A DNA stretch of 23,559 nucleotides from JAJYSO01 sp964451785 (GTDB lineage Bacteria > Bacteroidota > Bacteroidia > Flavobacteriales > Flavobacteriaceae): NCBI GenBank assembly GCA_964451785.1, contig CAYVJG010000040.1, positions 1 through 23,559 of the forward strand, in the 5' to 3' direction. The notes beneath the pieces are model-generated. The model had not been told where the DNA came from. It worked only from the letters and a program-made list of their open reading frames with translations, and did not search any database. Within the stretch, counting starts at the first letter, position 1; the number at the start of each line of letters is the position of its first letter. This document shows positions 1-7,319 of this stretch, one piece after another. A program made the translations under genes and the position numbers.

Positions 1-299
1 TTTGAAATTTTAACGACAAAATATTTAGTCTATTTTAAAAATCATTTCCGTATTATTTTTGAATGTTGTCACTGGGTGTTGCTTTTAAAAAATCGACCTC
101 CAAGCTTCTTTTATGAAGGTATCATTATTTGTCTGCAATCTGTGAGGTTCTGTTAGTTATCCTTTCTTTATTTGTTTCAGAAATGCCATTTTTTGCATCG
201 AAATGTAATTGTCTAGTCGATTCTTTGTGCGTATTTGTGTAAGTGAGATGGGGTTGTAGTTTTCTTTTGCGTGAGGGATTGAGGCATTTGTTGAAGCTC
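1..299. other. gene-free AT-rich left edge
   Basis: No coding region is convincing here. A 63-codon frame on the minus strand (125-316) is lysine/asparagine/threonine-rich, has no signal, membrane segment or recognisable motif, and runs into the structured element that starts near 300. The stretch around 268-288 (minus strand CAATCCCTCACGCA) resembles, from memory, the distal end of REP-like repeats in Bacteroidota, so this area may be the tail of that repeat. Confidence 0.4.
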
Positions 300-509
300 T
301 TTTGCGGCGGTTTCAAAAACGGGACTTCCCTAAAGTTTGGAACTTTAGGAAAGGTAAAGGCTGTTGTAGGTTAGCACCAAACCTAGCCGCAAAAAGCGAC
401 TGCCGAAAGCCCGACCCTGCGTGATGGCGGAGTGGCCGATAGCTTTATTAAATGCCGATATTGGCTGGATAAACATGGTCTTGCGAGCTAACAACGCAGG
501 GGCACGCCC
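300..509 (-). repeat. multi-branched palindromic (REP-like) element
   Basis: Several nested inverted repeats are visible. TTTTGCGGC (300-308) pairs with GCCGCAAAA (386-394). Inside that stem sit a long hairpin at 325-353 (9-bp perfect core CCTAAAGTT/AACTTTAGG, loop TGG) and a smaller one at 367-385 (TAGGTT/AACCTA). Together they form a three-way-junction layout. A further 8-bp stem joins CCCTGCGT (415-422) to ACGCAGGG (494-501). Read on the minus strand, the pieces GGGCGTGCCCCTGCG and GCAGGGTCGGGCTTTC recall a repeat motif seen between genes in many Bacteroidota; that likeness is from memory and unverified. It lies just downstream of the minus-strand lipoprotein gene. Confidence 0.55.
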
Positions 510-523
510 AACTAGTTATAGGC

Positions 524-2113
524 TTATTCAGTGTCTTGAGGGAAGGGGCTACTTTCATAGGCGCCTGCATCGGGTTGAGATCCTCGTGGGCTACCTAACA
601 AGTCGACTTGAGTGGCGGTGGTAGGGTCGGCGAGGGCGTTGGCGGGAGAATTGTTGTCAATGCGCAATTGATTGTTTTGTGGGTTTAAAAACAGAGGATT
701 TTGGTTGATGAGGTTGTTGATGTAATGGTCTGTGTCATCGAAATTGTAGAGAGGGTTATCGGCAAAATTGCCTGAATAGTCGTCAAAGCGGATGATGCTG
801 TTGTGGAAATTGAACTTAAAATCGGCTTGATCAGCTTGACTTAACACGAGTTCAATATTTTGGTTGCCATAAATGATGCAGTTGTAGAAGTTGGCGGCTT
901 CTAGGTCAGCAACGAGGGTTTGTTCAGGGGTTTGGTAATAATTTTCGATAAGTACGGCAGGGAAATCGCGATAGCCGTTGGTCCAGTAGTTGACAAATGT
1001 GGAGTTATAAAAATTGTATTTTCCGCCAAGAGAGAGGTATAAAGCGGCTTGGCCACAGTTGTTAATGACTACATTTTTGGTGGTGACATGCCCCGTGGTA
1101 GCCCATAAGCCTACGGTAGCGCAGTTGTATATTTGAGTGTTTTCAAGGAGTAGGGTAGGGTTGTTTGTATTGTCGTGAGCATCGGTGCGGATACCAACGG
1201 TAGCATTTTTGATGGTGGTGTGTTGAAAATGGTTATCGGTACTTCCAGCGGTGAGCCAGATGGTTTGCCATTGTCCTGGAGTGTTGGCGTAGTCCGGTTC
1301 AAGGCGATCACCTTGAAAGATCACTTCGTTTTCTAGCGTTTTAGGATCGCTGCTCGGTAATCCGTTGACGTGCAGTGAAGCTTGATTGGCAACTATGAGT
1401 CCGCCATTGGTGTGGAAGTGTACGCGCACACCGGGGTCAATGTTGAGTGTTTTTTGTGGCGGTACAGCGGCATAGCCGTAAATCACATAAGGTTTATCAG
1501 CGGTAAAGTGGAGTTGACTATCGTCGAGGAAGAAGCCGGAAATTTGGATGGGATTGCCATTTTCATCGGTTCCAATAGTGAGGGCTTCGGTAGAGCCGTC
1601 ATTAAATTTTTGTGGATAGAGGAAATGGGCGTCTTGTAGTAAGGTGACGAGTTCAATTTTTTGTTGTTCTAATCCATTGTCAAAAAGGAGCTGGTCGGTG
1701 TATAGGTATTGGGTAGCTTGTTGGGCGAGTTCGTGAATTTGAGCAGTGGCCTCTATGAAAATTAGGATGCTATCTTGGGCCAGAATTTCGATATTTTGGA
1801 AACTTTTTCCTGGTATGCCATCAACATTGAGTCGATAACGAGAACTGTTACCTTGATTGAGTTGAATGCTAGGGATGCTTATGTCTTTACGGCTGTCATT
1901 ATAAACAGTTACTTGATAAGTGCTAGAGCTGATGCCTGAAAAAACGGTGTCCAAGTAGACGGTGTCTTGAGAAAAACGCAAATTTCCTTGGCTTGGGATG
2001 GTGTCAAAATCTTTGCGGCAGGAGCTTGTGAAGCAGATGAGCGCAATTAGACAGCAAATAGAATAAGAAGGCAGGCGAAAAACGTGCGAGAACAAGCGTG
2101 TAATTTGAGGCAT
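524..2113 (-). CDS. surface lipoprotein with right-handed beta-helix domain
   Basis: A 529-aa predicted lipoprotein. The N-terminus has a hydrophobic signal segment ending in a lipobox with Cys32 (FTSSC), so the mature protein should be lipid-anchored. Residues about 40-160 look like a beta-sandwich (short alternating hydrophobic strands). About 215-480 is Asn/Gly-rich with repeated short strands (phrases such as NNxxF, NCxI), typical of parallel beta-helix folds. The C-terminus carries the DxGAYE signature (PDAGAYE) common at the end of beta-helix surface proteins of this phylum. No catalytic lyase or hydrolase residues could be assigned, so an enzymatic role is open. It is probably a cell-surface protein conserved in Flavobacteriaceae. 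It stands alone on the minus strand; the next gene upstream is separated by the hairpin-array repeat. Confidence 0.85.
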   Translation of the reverse strand: MPQITRLFSHVFRLPSYSICCLIALICFTSSCRKDFDTIPSQGNLRFSQDTVYLDTVFSGISSSTYQVTVYNDSRKDISIPSIQLNQGNSSRYRLNVDGIPGKSFQNIEILAQDSILIFIEATAQIHELAQQATQYLYTDQLLFDNGLEQQKIELVTLLQDAHFLYPQKFNDGSTEALTIGTDENGNPIQISGFFLDDSQLHFTADKPYVIYGYAAVPPQKTLNIDPGVRVHFHTNGGLIVANQASLHVNGLPSSDPKTLENEVIFQGDRLEPDYANTPGQWQTIWLTAGSTDNHFQHTTIKNATVGIRTDAHDNTNNPTLLLENTQIYNCATVGLWATTGHVTTKNVVINNCGQAALYLSLGGKYNFYNSTFVNYWTNGYRDFPAVLIENYYQTPEQTLVADLEAANFYNCIIYGNQNIELVLSQADQADFKFNFHNSIIRFDDYSGNFADNPLYNFDDTDHYINNLINQNPLFLNPQNNQLRIDNNSPANALADPTTATQVDLLGSPRGSQPDAGAYESSPFPQDTE

Positions 2114-2344
2114 AAACGAACAGAATGAGTTAAGCTATATTATAAACGCCCAATTTAATGTTTTATTGAGAAAAATTAATACTTCATTTTCATGTTTTTA
2201 CTAAAGTTTGCAGAGTTAATAATAAAATGAAGGTTAAGGAATTATATATTTGAGCAAGAGGTATTTTACACCTTATTTATTTGTTAACCAGTGGTATATG
2301 GCGGTTTTGTAAAAAAAATAATGGTTTGTACAATCCCTTTGTTG
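2114..2344. other. AT-rich intergenic leader region
   Basis: This stretch lies upstream of the minus-strand beta-helix lipoprotein gene and presumably contains its promoter. I could not find a good TAnnTTTG -7 box in the minus orientation close to the start codon. No open frame of note is present. Confidence 0.35.
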
Positions 2345-2610
2345 TTGAACACCTTTCGGGGTTCAGTAGGGGTAGATGCCAACTAACCCCACACTTCACT
2401 TCGTTTGTGCAGGGTTAATCACATTAAAGACCTTCGGTCTTTTAAAGATTATTCTCGTTTATATTTACAACCAACCAAGTAATAGTTGAATATGAATAAC
2501 CTCGAGTGAAACTCGAGGCACTGAGATTACCACATCATGCAGAACTACGAAGTAGTTCAACAATAAAGATTGCAGTCAAATAACTCTGAAATTTTAGTGT
2601 TTTTATAAAC
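2345..2610 (-). repeat. hairpin-array repeat, copy A (inverted relative to copy B)
   Basis: A run of consecutive short hairpins. 2346-2365 is TGAAC..GTTCA. 2384-2417 is TAACCC..GGGTTA with an inner CACA/TGTG. 2426-2442 is AAAGACC-TTC-GGTCTTT. 2500-2518 is CCTCGAGT-GAA-ACTCGAGG. 2542-2558 is GAACTAC-GAA-GTAGTTC. Most have three- to four-base loops (TTC or GAA). The reverse complement of the whole block aligns with 4190-4438, roughly three-quarters identical by eye, so it is a genuine dispersed repeat and not chance palindromes. No open frame is conserved between the copies. Confidence 0.75.
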
Positions 2611-2650
2611 TTCAAACGCGTCTTAATTTTTAAGTCAAGACGCGTTTGAA
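2611..2650 (-). terminator. 14-bp perfect stem-loop after the glutaminyl cyclotransferase gene
   Basis: TTCAAACGCGTCTT (2611-2624) and AAGACGCGTTTGAA (2637-2650) are perfect complements around a 12-base AT-rich loop, 22 bases past the stop codon of the minus-strand gene at 2673. The position fits a terminator for that gene, but no strong U-run follows the stem, so it could instead be an mRNA 3'-end stabiliser. Confidence 0.6.
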
Positions 2651-2672
2651 AACAGATTATATAAAATAGGCT

Positions 2673-3722
2673 TTACTTTTTTACAAGTTCAACTTCAAAT
2701 AAGCTGTCCCAATTTTTTCCGGTAACATAGAGTTTGTCTGTTTCTTGGTCATAGGCGATACCGTTGAGCACATCGGCGGTAGCGGCGTTGCCTAATTTGT
2801 CTTTCAGGCCTCTAAAATCAACAATGCCCTCAACGGCCCCGGTAGAGGGGTTGATGATGAGTACGCCTTCTTTTTGCCAAGTGTTAGCGTAAATTTTGCC
2901 TTTTACCCATTCTAATTCGTTCACTTTAGTAGCCAAAGCGTGTTTTGTTACAGGTTCGATGTAAGATTCTTCGGCTAGAGTTTCGGGGTTGAGCAGCCAT
3001 ATTTTGTTGGTCCCATCGCTTTTGTAAAGTACTTTGCCGTCATTGCAGAGTCCCCAGCCTTGTTTACTTTTGTTGTATTGAAACGTTTTGAGTTTTTTAA
3101 AGTTATTGACATCGTACACAAAGCCTACGTGTTCACGCCAGGTGAGTTGGTAGATTTTGTCGTTCATAATACTAATGCCTTCGCCAAAATAGTTGCGATC
3201 GAGTTGAACAGATTTAAGCACTTTGCCGGTTTTTAAGTCAACTTTGCGTAATTCAGATATGCCGTAGCGTCCGGTACCTTCATAGAGTTGACCTTTATAA
3301 AATTCGAGTCCTTGAGTAAAGGCGTGCGGGTCGTGTGGATAGCGGTTAATGACTTTATAAGTGTAAACTGTAGGTTGCTCAGCGGTGTGTAATACGATTG
3401 GTGTAGAAACCGTAGTGGATTTTCCTTGGGTGTAAACAATGGCAGAAAGTAAACGACGTCCTAGAGGTTTTTGAAGTGAAAAGGAGGTTTGCGGATTGCC
3501 AGCAACTGTTTTTATAGGTTGATCACTGTAGAAATACTGTATAGAATCGATGGTATTTTCAGCGGAAGCCTGTATAGAAACATTTAGTTTTTCACCGGCT
3601 TGGAGGTCTTTTTTAGGTGTTATAGTAATAGAATAAGCGGGAGCTTTATTTTTTTTTGAGTTTCCACAGCTAATTAAAAAACTGCTTAAGAGGGTGCAAA
3701 TCAAAAAGGTACGGATGTTCAT
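2673..3722 (-). CDS. glutaminyl-peptide cyclotransferase, lipoprotein
   Basis: A 349-aa protein of the plant/bacterial-type glutamine cyclotransferase family (beta-propeller, unrelated to the animal enzyme). The family forms N-terminal pyroglutamate from glutaminyl peptides with release of ammonia. The N-terminus is a lipoprotein signal with Cys19 (LISC). Residues about 28-115 form an Ig-like beta module that is an extension to the core enzyme. Residues about 120-349 contain the family hallmarks: YPHDPHAFTQGLEF, LYEGTGRYGISELR, YFGEGI, YQLTWRE, KSDGTN, ELEWVKGKIYANTWQ and LNGIAYD. It probably acts in the periplasm or on the envelope. The gene ends close to a strong stem-loop and is transcribed divergently from the first SRP RNA gene. 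Confidence 0.92.
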   Translation of the reverse strand: MNIRTFLICTLLSSFLISCGNSKKNKAPAYSITITPKKDLQAGEKLNVSIQASAENTIDSIQYFYSDQPIKTVAGNPQTSFSLQKPLGRRLLSAIVYTQGKSTTVSTPIVLHTAEQPTVYTYKVINRYPHDPHAFTQGLEFYKGQLYEGTGRYGISELRKVDLKTGKVLKSVQLDRNYFGEGISIMNDKIYQLTWREHVGFVYDVNNFKKLKTFQYNKSKQGWGLCNDGKVLYKSDGTNKIWLLNPETLAEESYIEPVTKHALATKVNELEWVKGKIYANTWQKEGVLIINPSTGAVEGIVDFRGLKDKLGNAATADVLNGIAYDQETDKLYVTGKNWDSLFEVELVKK

Positions 3723-3747
3723 TGCTGAGTAATAGTTTTGTTTTCGA

Positions 3748-3755
3748 CAAATTTA
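3748..3755 (-). promoter_or_regulatory. -7 box of the glutaminyl cyclotransferase gene
   Basis: TAAATTTG on the minus strand matches the Bacteroidota TAnnTTTG consensus and would start transcription about 20 bases before the ATG at 3722. A clear -33 TTG is not visible at the right distance, so this is a moderate call. Confidence 0.45.
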
Positions 3756-3778
3756 CATTTTTTTTGAATTAATAAGGC

Positions 3779-3808
3779 TTGCAGTAAAGATAAAAAGCCG
3801 TATCTTTG
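3779..3808 (+). promoter_or_regulatory. promoter of SRP RNA copy 1
   Basis: TTG (3779-3781), 19 bases, then TATCTTTG (3801-3808): a perfect TAnnTTTG -7 element with a -33 element. The RNA's first paired base is 6 bases past the box. Confidence 0.8.
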
Positions 3809-3811
3809 CAC

Positions 3812-3912
3812 CCGGCAAGTCCCACACAATCAGCTCCTGCTGAACTCCCCCAGGGCGGGAACGCAGCAAGGGTAGGCGGTCGTAGCGATGTGATGTGGGT
3901 CGCTTGCCTTTT
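3812..3912 (+). ncRNA. ffs: signal recognition particle RNA (4.5S type), copy 1
   Basis: A small bacterial SRP RNA that binds Ffh and directs nascent membrane and exported proteins to FtsY. The terminal helix is GGCAAG (3814-3819) with CTTGCC (3903-3908). The conserved apical domain is visible: AGGGC-GGGA-ACGCAGCAAGG, with a GNRA-class tetraloop (GGGA) and the AGCA internal-loop signature for Ffh binding. A T7 run follows immediately as terminator (3909-3915). The core is about 95 nt. It differs from copy 2 at 7 positions, six of which are compensatory. Confidence 0.95.
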
Positions 3913-3915
3913 TTT

Positions 3916-4189
3916 ATGCCCTTTAATCAAGGTTTTTCTCCATATTTTATACGAATCTACATTTAGAAAGAGGCTATGTTGCTTGACTCTATTTCAAATA
4001 TAGTAAGTGACCAAAATTTCGATTTTCTACAAACAGATTAAGTAATATGGAATATCTTGGGTAAAAAACCTTGCTTTAACTATTTCCCCTCTTTTAGGGG
4101 TGTAGTTGGCTATTCGTCGTAGGCTTCGTCCACGGTTTTAGGTATTAAAGTCTTTGAGATTTTTTTATTACTGACAAGCTTTTTAAAAT
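3916..4189. other. intergenic spacer between SRP RNA 1 and repeat copy B
   Basis: No gene is recognised. It contains a small CCCCT-CTTTT-AGGGG hairpin near 4086-4100 and otherwise AT-rich, unstructured sequence. Confidence 0.35.
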
Positions 4190-4438
4190 AACTCAAGTTT
4201 CGGAGTTATTCTGCTATGATTTTTAGTGTTGAACTACTTCGTAGTTCTGTAGGATACGGTAATCTTAATGCCCCGAGCTGCACTCAGGGTTAATCAAATT
4301 CAACCATTACATGGTTGTAGATATAGACAAAAGTATGCTTTAAAGGGCCGAAGGTCTTTAATGTGAGAAACCTGTACAAACGAAGTGCGGTGCGGGGTGA
4401 GGTAGACCTGTCTTTACTGAACTCCGAAGGGTGTTCGG
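4190..4438 (+). repeat. hairpin-array repeat, copy B
   Basis: The inverted partner of the block at 2345-2610. The hairpin GAACTAC-TTC-GTAGTTC (4231-4247) is the exact reverse complement of the one at 2542-2558. Further aligned pieces in the same order are a CCCCGAG..CTCAGGG stem, CAACCAT-TAC-ATGGTTG, GGGCCGAAGGTCTTTAATGTG, CAAACGAAGTG and CTGAACTCCGAAGGGTGTTC. Several stems keep pairing despite base changes. Its role is unknown; it lies between the two SRP RNA genes. Confidence 0.75.
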
Positions 4439-4580
4439 CTAAAAAGGGATCGATCTGATTTTATGACTTGTTCTGAGAAGCACTTCAGTTTACACTAATG
4501 AATTAATACGGCTATTGAACTGTTAATCAATACACCGCATTCGAAATTGAATTTGTGGCGAATTAAGCTTAAAAAATAAT

Positions 4581-4610
4581 TTTGATAATCGTAAAAAAAG
4601 TGCATCTTTG
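4581..4610 (+). promoter_or_regulatory. promoter of SRP RNA copy 2
   Basis: TTTG (4581-4584), 18 bases, then CATCTTTG (4603-4610). It matches the -7 consensus at all but the first base, a slightly weaker box than that of copy 1. Spacing to the RNA 5' end is the same as in copy 1. Confidence 0.65.
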
Positions 4611-4613
4611 CAC

Positions 4614-4714
4614 TCGGCAAGTCCTACACAACCAGCTCCTGTTGAACTCCCCCAGGGCGGGAACGCAGCAAGGGTAGACGGTCGCAGCGGTGTGATGTAG
4701 GTCGCTTGCCTTTT
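4614..4714 (+). ncRNA. ffs: signal recognition particle RNA (4.5S type), copy 2
   Basis: A second complete SRP RNA, 802 bases downstream of the first and identical in length: terminal helix 4616-4621 with 4705-4710, the same GGGA tetraloop and AGCA signature, and a T7 terminator at 4711-4717. Relative to copy 1 it has C-to-T at 4625 with G-to-A at 4699, T-to-C at 4632 with A-to-G at 4690, and C-to-T at 4642 with G-to-A at 4678. Each pair keeps Watson-Crick pairing. One further change, T-to-C, is at 4685. The intact promoter, structure and terminator argue that it is expressed and functional. Confidence 0.93.
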
Positions 4715-4772
4715 TTTATGCCTTTTTTTGACGGATAAGCAGGGCTATGTATTAGCATTCTGTTGAATTACG

Positions 4773-4780
4773 TATATTTG
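4773..4780 (+). promoter_or_regulatory. -7 box of the SDR-transaldolase unit
   Basis: TATATTTG fits TAnnTTTG exactly and would give a leader of about 13 bases before the ATG at 4798. No convincing -33 TTG at the usual distance. Confidence 0.5.
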
Positions 4781-4797
4781 CATTCCTAAATTAATTT

Positions 4798-5601
4798 ATG
4801 TCTGAAGTAGTTCTCATCACCGGAGCCTCGTCCGGAATCGGTAAATCAGTAGGTGAATATTTACATCAAAAAGGCTATACTGTTTATGGTACAAGCCGTC
4901 ATCCAAAACACAAATCTCTTAATGGTATTCAATTTGTGGCGCTTGATGTGACTCGTCCGGGAACAATTGAAGAAGCTGTAGACTTTATTTTAGCAAAAGA
5001 ACAGCGTATAGATTATTTGATCAATTGTGCCGGAAAGGGGATTACGGGAGCGCTGGAAGAAACTCCGGATGAAGAAATACAGCGTACTTTTGATGTGAAT
5101 TATTTTGGTGTATTGCGTGTAATTAAAGCCGTATTACCCACTATGCGTGCCCAACACAGCGGAATGATTATTAATATTACTTCTATAGCAGGCTATATGG
5201 GGTTGCCATTTCGAGGGGTTTATTCAGCAACCAAGAGTGCATTAGAGTTGACCACGGAGGCTTATCGCATGGAGTTAAAGCCATTTAATATAAAAATGTC
5301 AAATATAGCTCCGGGTGATTTTGCTACTAATATAGCTTCTGGTCGTTACCATACGCCAGTTTATGAAGATTCGCCCTATAAAGAAAATTATAAGCGCACT
5401 CTAGAAGAAATGGATCGCGATGTAGATAAAGGAAAGGATCCTATAGTGATGGCACATAAGGTGTATCACGTGATGCAACAGGAAAATCCGACTATTCATT
5501 ATAAGGTAGGGGAGTTTTTGCAAAAGTTTTCAATTGCACTAAAACACATTTTACCAGATAAATTTTACGAAAAACTTCTGATGAAGTATTATAAACTGTA
5601 A
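4798..5601 (+). CDS. short-chain dehydrogenase/reductase (SDR)
   Basis: A 267-aa classical SDR: a Rossmann-fold, NAD(P)H-dependent oxidoreductase in the cytosol. The cofactor motif TGASSGIG is at residues 8-15, the structural NCAG motif at 76-79, and the catalytic tetrad is Asn101 (DVNYFG), Ser129 (ITSIAG), Tyr142 and Lys146 (YSATK). The length is normal for the family. The basic residue after the second strand (GTSRH) suggests an NADP(H) preference, which is inference. The substrate cannot be read from sequence. The gene is 35 bases upstream of the transaldolase gene on the same strand, so the two are probably co-transcribed; they have no obvious biochemical link. Confidence 0.92.
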   Translation: MSEVVLITGASSGIGKSVGEYLHQKGYTVYGTSRHPKHKSLNGIQFVALDVTRPGTIEEAVDFILAKEQRIDYLINCAGKGITGALEETPDEEIQRTFDVNYFGVLRVIKAVLPTMRAQHSGMIINITSIAGYMGLPFRGVYSATKSALELTTEAYRMELKPFNIKMSNIAPGDFATNIASGRYHTPVYEDSPYKENYKRTLEEMDRDVDKGKDPIVMAHKVYHVMQQENPTIHYKVGEFLQKFSIALKHILPDKFYEKLLMKYYKL

Positions 5602-5636
5602 ATTTGTATTTGAACTTATAAACTTATTCTACCCCT

Positions 5637-6293
5637 ATGAAATTTTTTATAGACACAGCCAATTTAGACCAAATTCAAGAAGCTCAGGATATGGGAATTC
5701 TTGATGGTGTGACTACCAACCCTTCACTAATGGCTCGCGAAGGCATTAGTGGGACTGATAATGTACTGGCTCATTATAAACGAATCTGCGAAATTGTAGA
5801 TGGTGATGTTAGTGCTGAAGTTATCTCAACTGATTTTGAGGGCATGGTGCGTGAAGGAGAAGCTTTAGCCGATCTTCACGATCAGATTGTCGTCAAAATT
5901 CCGATGATTAAAGACGGTGTTAAAGCGATGCGCTACTTTAGCGAAAAAGGTATTCGCACTAATTGTACTTTAGTATTTTCGGCTGGTCAAGCCCTATTGG
6001 CCGCTAAAGCAGGAGCTGCTTATGTGTCTCCTTTCTTAGGTCGCTTAGATGATATTTCTTCAGAAGGATTAGATTTAGTAGCCGATATACGTATGATTTA
6101 TGACAACTATGGTTTTGAAACCGAAATTTTAGCGGCTTCTATTCGCCATACCATGCATATTGTTAACTGTGCTAAAATTGGTGCAGATGTAATTACGAGT
6201 CCATTGAGTTCAATTATGGGATTGCTAAAACATCCTTTGACAGACAGTGGTCTTGAAAAATTCTTAGCTGACCATCAAAAGGCAGCTCAATAA
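5637..6293 (+). CDS. tal: transaldolase, small TalC/FSA type
   Basis: A 218-aa TIM-barrel aldolase of the fructose-6-phosphate aldolase/small transaldolase family. It transfers a dihydroxyacetone unit between sugar phosphates in the non-oxidative pentose phosphate pathway. Visible motifs are FIDTAN at 4-9, GVTTNPSL at 24-31, the Schiff-base lysine Lys87 in VVKIPM, and the segment AGAAYVSPFLGR. Glu61 (VSAEV) lies where E. coli FsaA has Gln59; Glu at this site is typical of true transaldolases. I therefore favour transaldolase over FSA activity, an inference from alignment by eye. A good intrinsic terminator follows. Confidence 0.92.
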   Translation: MKFFIDTANLDQIQEAQDMGILDGVTTNPSLMAREGISGTDNVLAHYKRICEIVDGDVSAEVISTDFEGMVREGEALADLHDQIVVKIPMIKDGVKAMRYFSEKGIRTNCTLVFSAGQALLAAKAGAAYVSPFLGRLDDISSEGLDLVADIRMIYDNYGFETEILAASIRHTMHIVNCAKIGADVITSPLSSIMGLLKHPLTDSGLEKFLADHQKAAQ

Positions 6294-6312
6294 TTTCATT
6301 TTTATTTTTTTT

Positions 6313-6345
6313 ACCGCTTCGGACCTAGTTTGGAGCGGTTTTTTT
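6313..6345 (+). terminator. intrinsic terminator after the transaldolase gene
   Basis: ACCGCT (6313-6318) pairs with AGCGGT (6334-6339), followed by a T7 run. It lies 20 bases past the transaldolase stop and closes the SDR-transaldolase unit. Confidence 0.8.
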
Positions 6346-6356
6346 GTTTACTAAAG

Positions 6357-6551
6357 TTAGCTTTGTCTTTTTTTTGATTGTGCTAGCAAAAGTGAGCTGA
6401 ATACTATAAAGGCAACAAAACCTAATGAGCTAAATGCGATGCGCCAAGTTTCGTGATTTTCTATTTTATCCATTAAAACAAGGTATAAGCTAATTGCGGA
6501 TAAAAGCGTTAAGAACAACATGAGGTATATAGGTAGCTTTTTCTTTTTCAT
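6357..6551 (-). CDS. small two-helix membrane protein, unknown
   Basis: A 64-aa protein with a basic start (MKKKK), two predicted membrane helices (about 7-27 and 37-57) separated by a short charged loop (MDKIENHE), and a basic tail (KKRQS). This is a plausible inner-membrane topology with both ends inside. No family was recognised. It starts about 70 bases after the stop of the neighbouring minus-strand lipoprotein gene and may share its transcript. Confidence 0.65.
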   Translation of the reverse strand: MKKKKLPIYLMLFLTLLSAISLYLVLMDKIENHETWRIAFSSLGFVAFIVFSSLLLAQSKKRQS

Positions 6552-6620
6552 GAGTTTGAGGGAATTAGAGGAGTTAAAAGTATTGTTTTTTTGCAGAAGG
6601 TCTTCGTTAATTACTCAGGT

Positions 6621-7205
6621 CTAATTTTTTATAAAGGTGGAGTGCTCGCCATTTAGAAATAAGTGGCCATCTTTTTGGGATAGATTCATTAAAAATATAG
6701 AAATTTCACTTCCCTTATCTGTAGATTTTATAATTTGAATACCTGATTCAATGCTGATAAAGCCTGGCAGTAAATCCATATACTTCATTTCATTTGTATA
6801 ACCATTAACCCATCTGGCTGTTGAGGTAGTAGGTGTATTAGTACTGTCTATAAATTCAAGTTTAACTACGGAGTCGTTGATAAAGTGAATGCGATTAAAG
6901 TGAGGCTCTTTATTGTGGCTTACTTGACGAGAGCGTTTATTTACAGATCTCCAGGAACCTATAATGTTGGTGTTTGTGTATAGTTTAGCGGTAGTAGAGT
7001 CGATGGGATTGCCGATTTGAAGTTGAATGTCTTTCAATTCATCAGCTGAGGCGTTAAGCGAATCGACAGCTGCTCTCAATTCAGGAATTATTGATTGAAT
7101 GGCTTTTGCAGGTTTTTCTACTGTTGCTTTAAAGGTACAGGCTGATAATAGAGCGGGTAGTGCGCAAAAACAAAGTAATTTTACTAGAGTTAAGTGGTTT
7201 TTCAT
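6621..7205 (-). CDS. predicted lipoprotein, unknown function
   Basis: A 194-aa protein. The signal peptide ends in lipobox LSAC with Cys23. A short helical, Ser/Ala-rich stretch (about 33-68, IIPELRAAVDSLNASADELK) may be a coiled coil. The rest (about 80-194) reads as a small beta-rich domain (GSWRSVNKRSR; FNRIHFINDSVVKLEFI) like lipocalin-type domains that report on a substituted polymer, but no family can be named with confidence. It is one of three minus-strand envelope genes in a row. Confidence 0.75.
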   Translation of the reverse strand: MKNHLTLVKLLCFCALPALLSACTFKATVEKPAKAIQSIIPELRAAVDSLNASADELKDIQLQIGNPIDSTTAKLYTNTNIIGSWRSVNKRSRQVSHNKEPHFNRIHFINDSVVKLEFIDSTNTPTTSTARWVNGYTNEMKYMDLLPGFISIESGIQIIKSTDKGSEISIFLMNLSQKDGHLFLNGEHSTFIKN

Positions 7206-7319
7206 AGGTGTAATGGAAGGAGTTGATTGTGGCTTATAGAATAATGCGTCAGCAAAAGGGCTTTAAGTGGATTGCTATAAAGTAAATTAACAAAACAATA
7301 GCTTTTTCAGTCCGCTATT

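Noticed and set aside
125..316. 63-codon open frame on the minus strand
   Set aside because: Low-complexity, no motif or signal, and it overlaps the arm of the palindromic element; likely a by-product of the repeat.
421..445. tRNA-like phrase GGCGGAGTGGCCGATAGC, similar to a tRNA-Leu/Ser D-arm
   Set aside because: No acceptor stem, anticodon arm or T-arm follows at the right spacing.
485..522. integron attC-like pieces (GCTAACAACGC ... GTTATAGGC)
   Set aside because: The simple-site consensus is not met, no integrase is present, and the segment is better explained as the arm of the 415-501 stem.
2345..2610. CRISPR array
   Set aside because: The hairpins differ from one another in sequence and there are no equal-length spacers between identical repeats.
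3806..4003. 65-codon open frame over SRP RNA copy 1
   Set aside because: It translates the RNA and its terminator; composition and context show it is not a gene.
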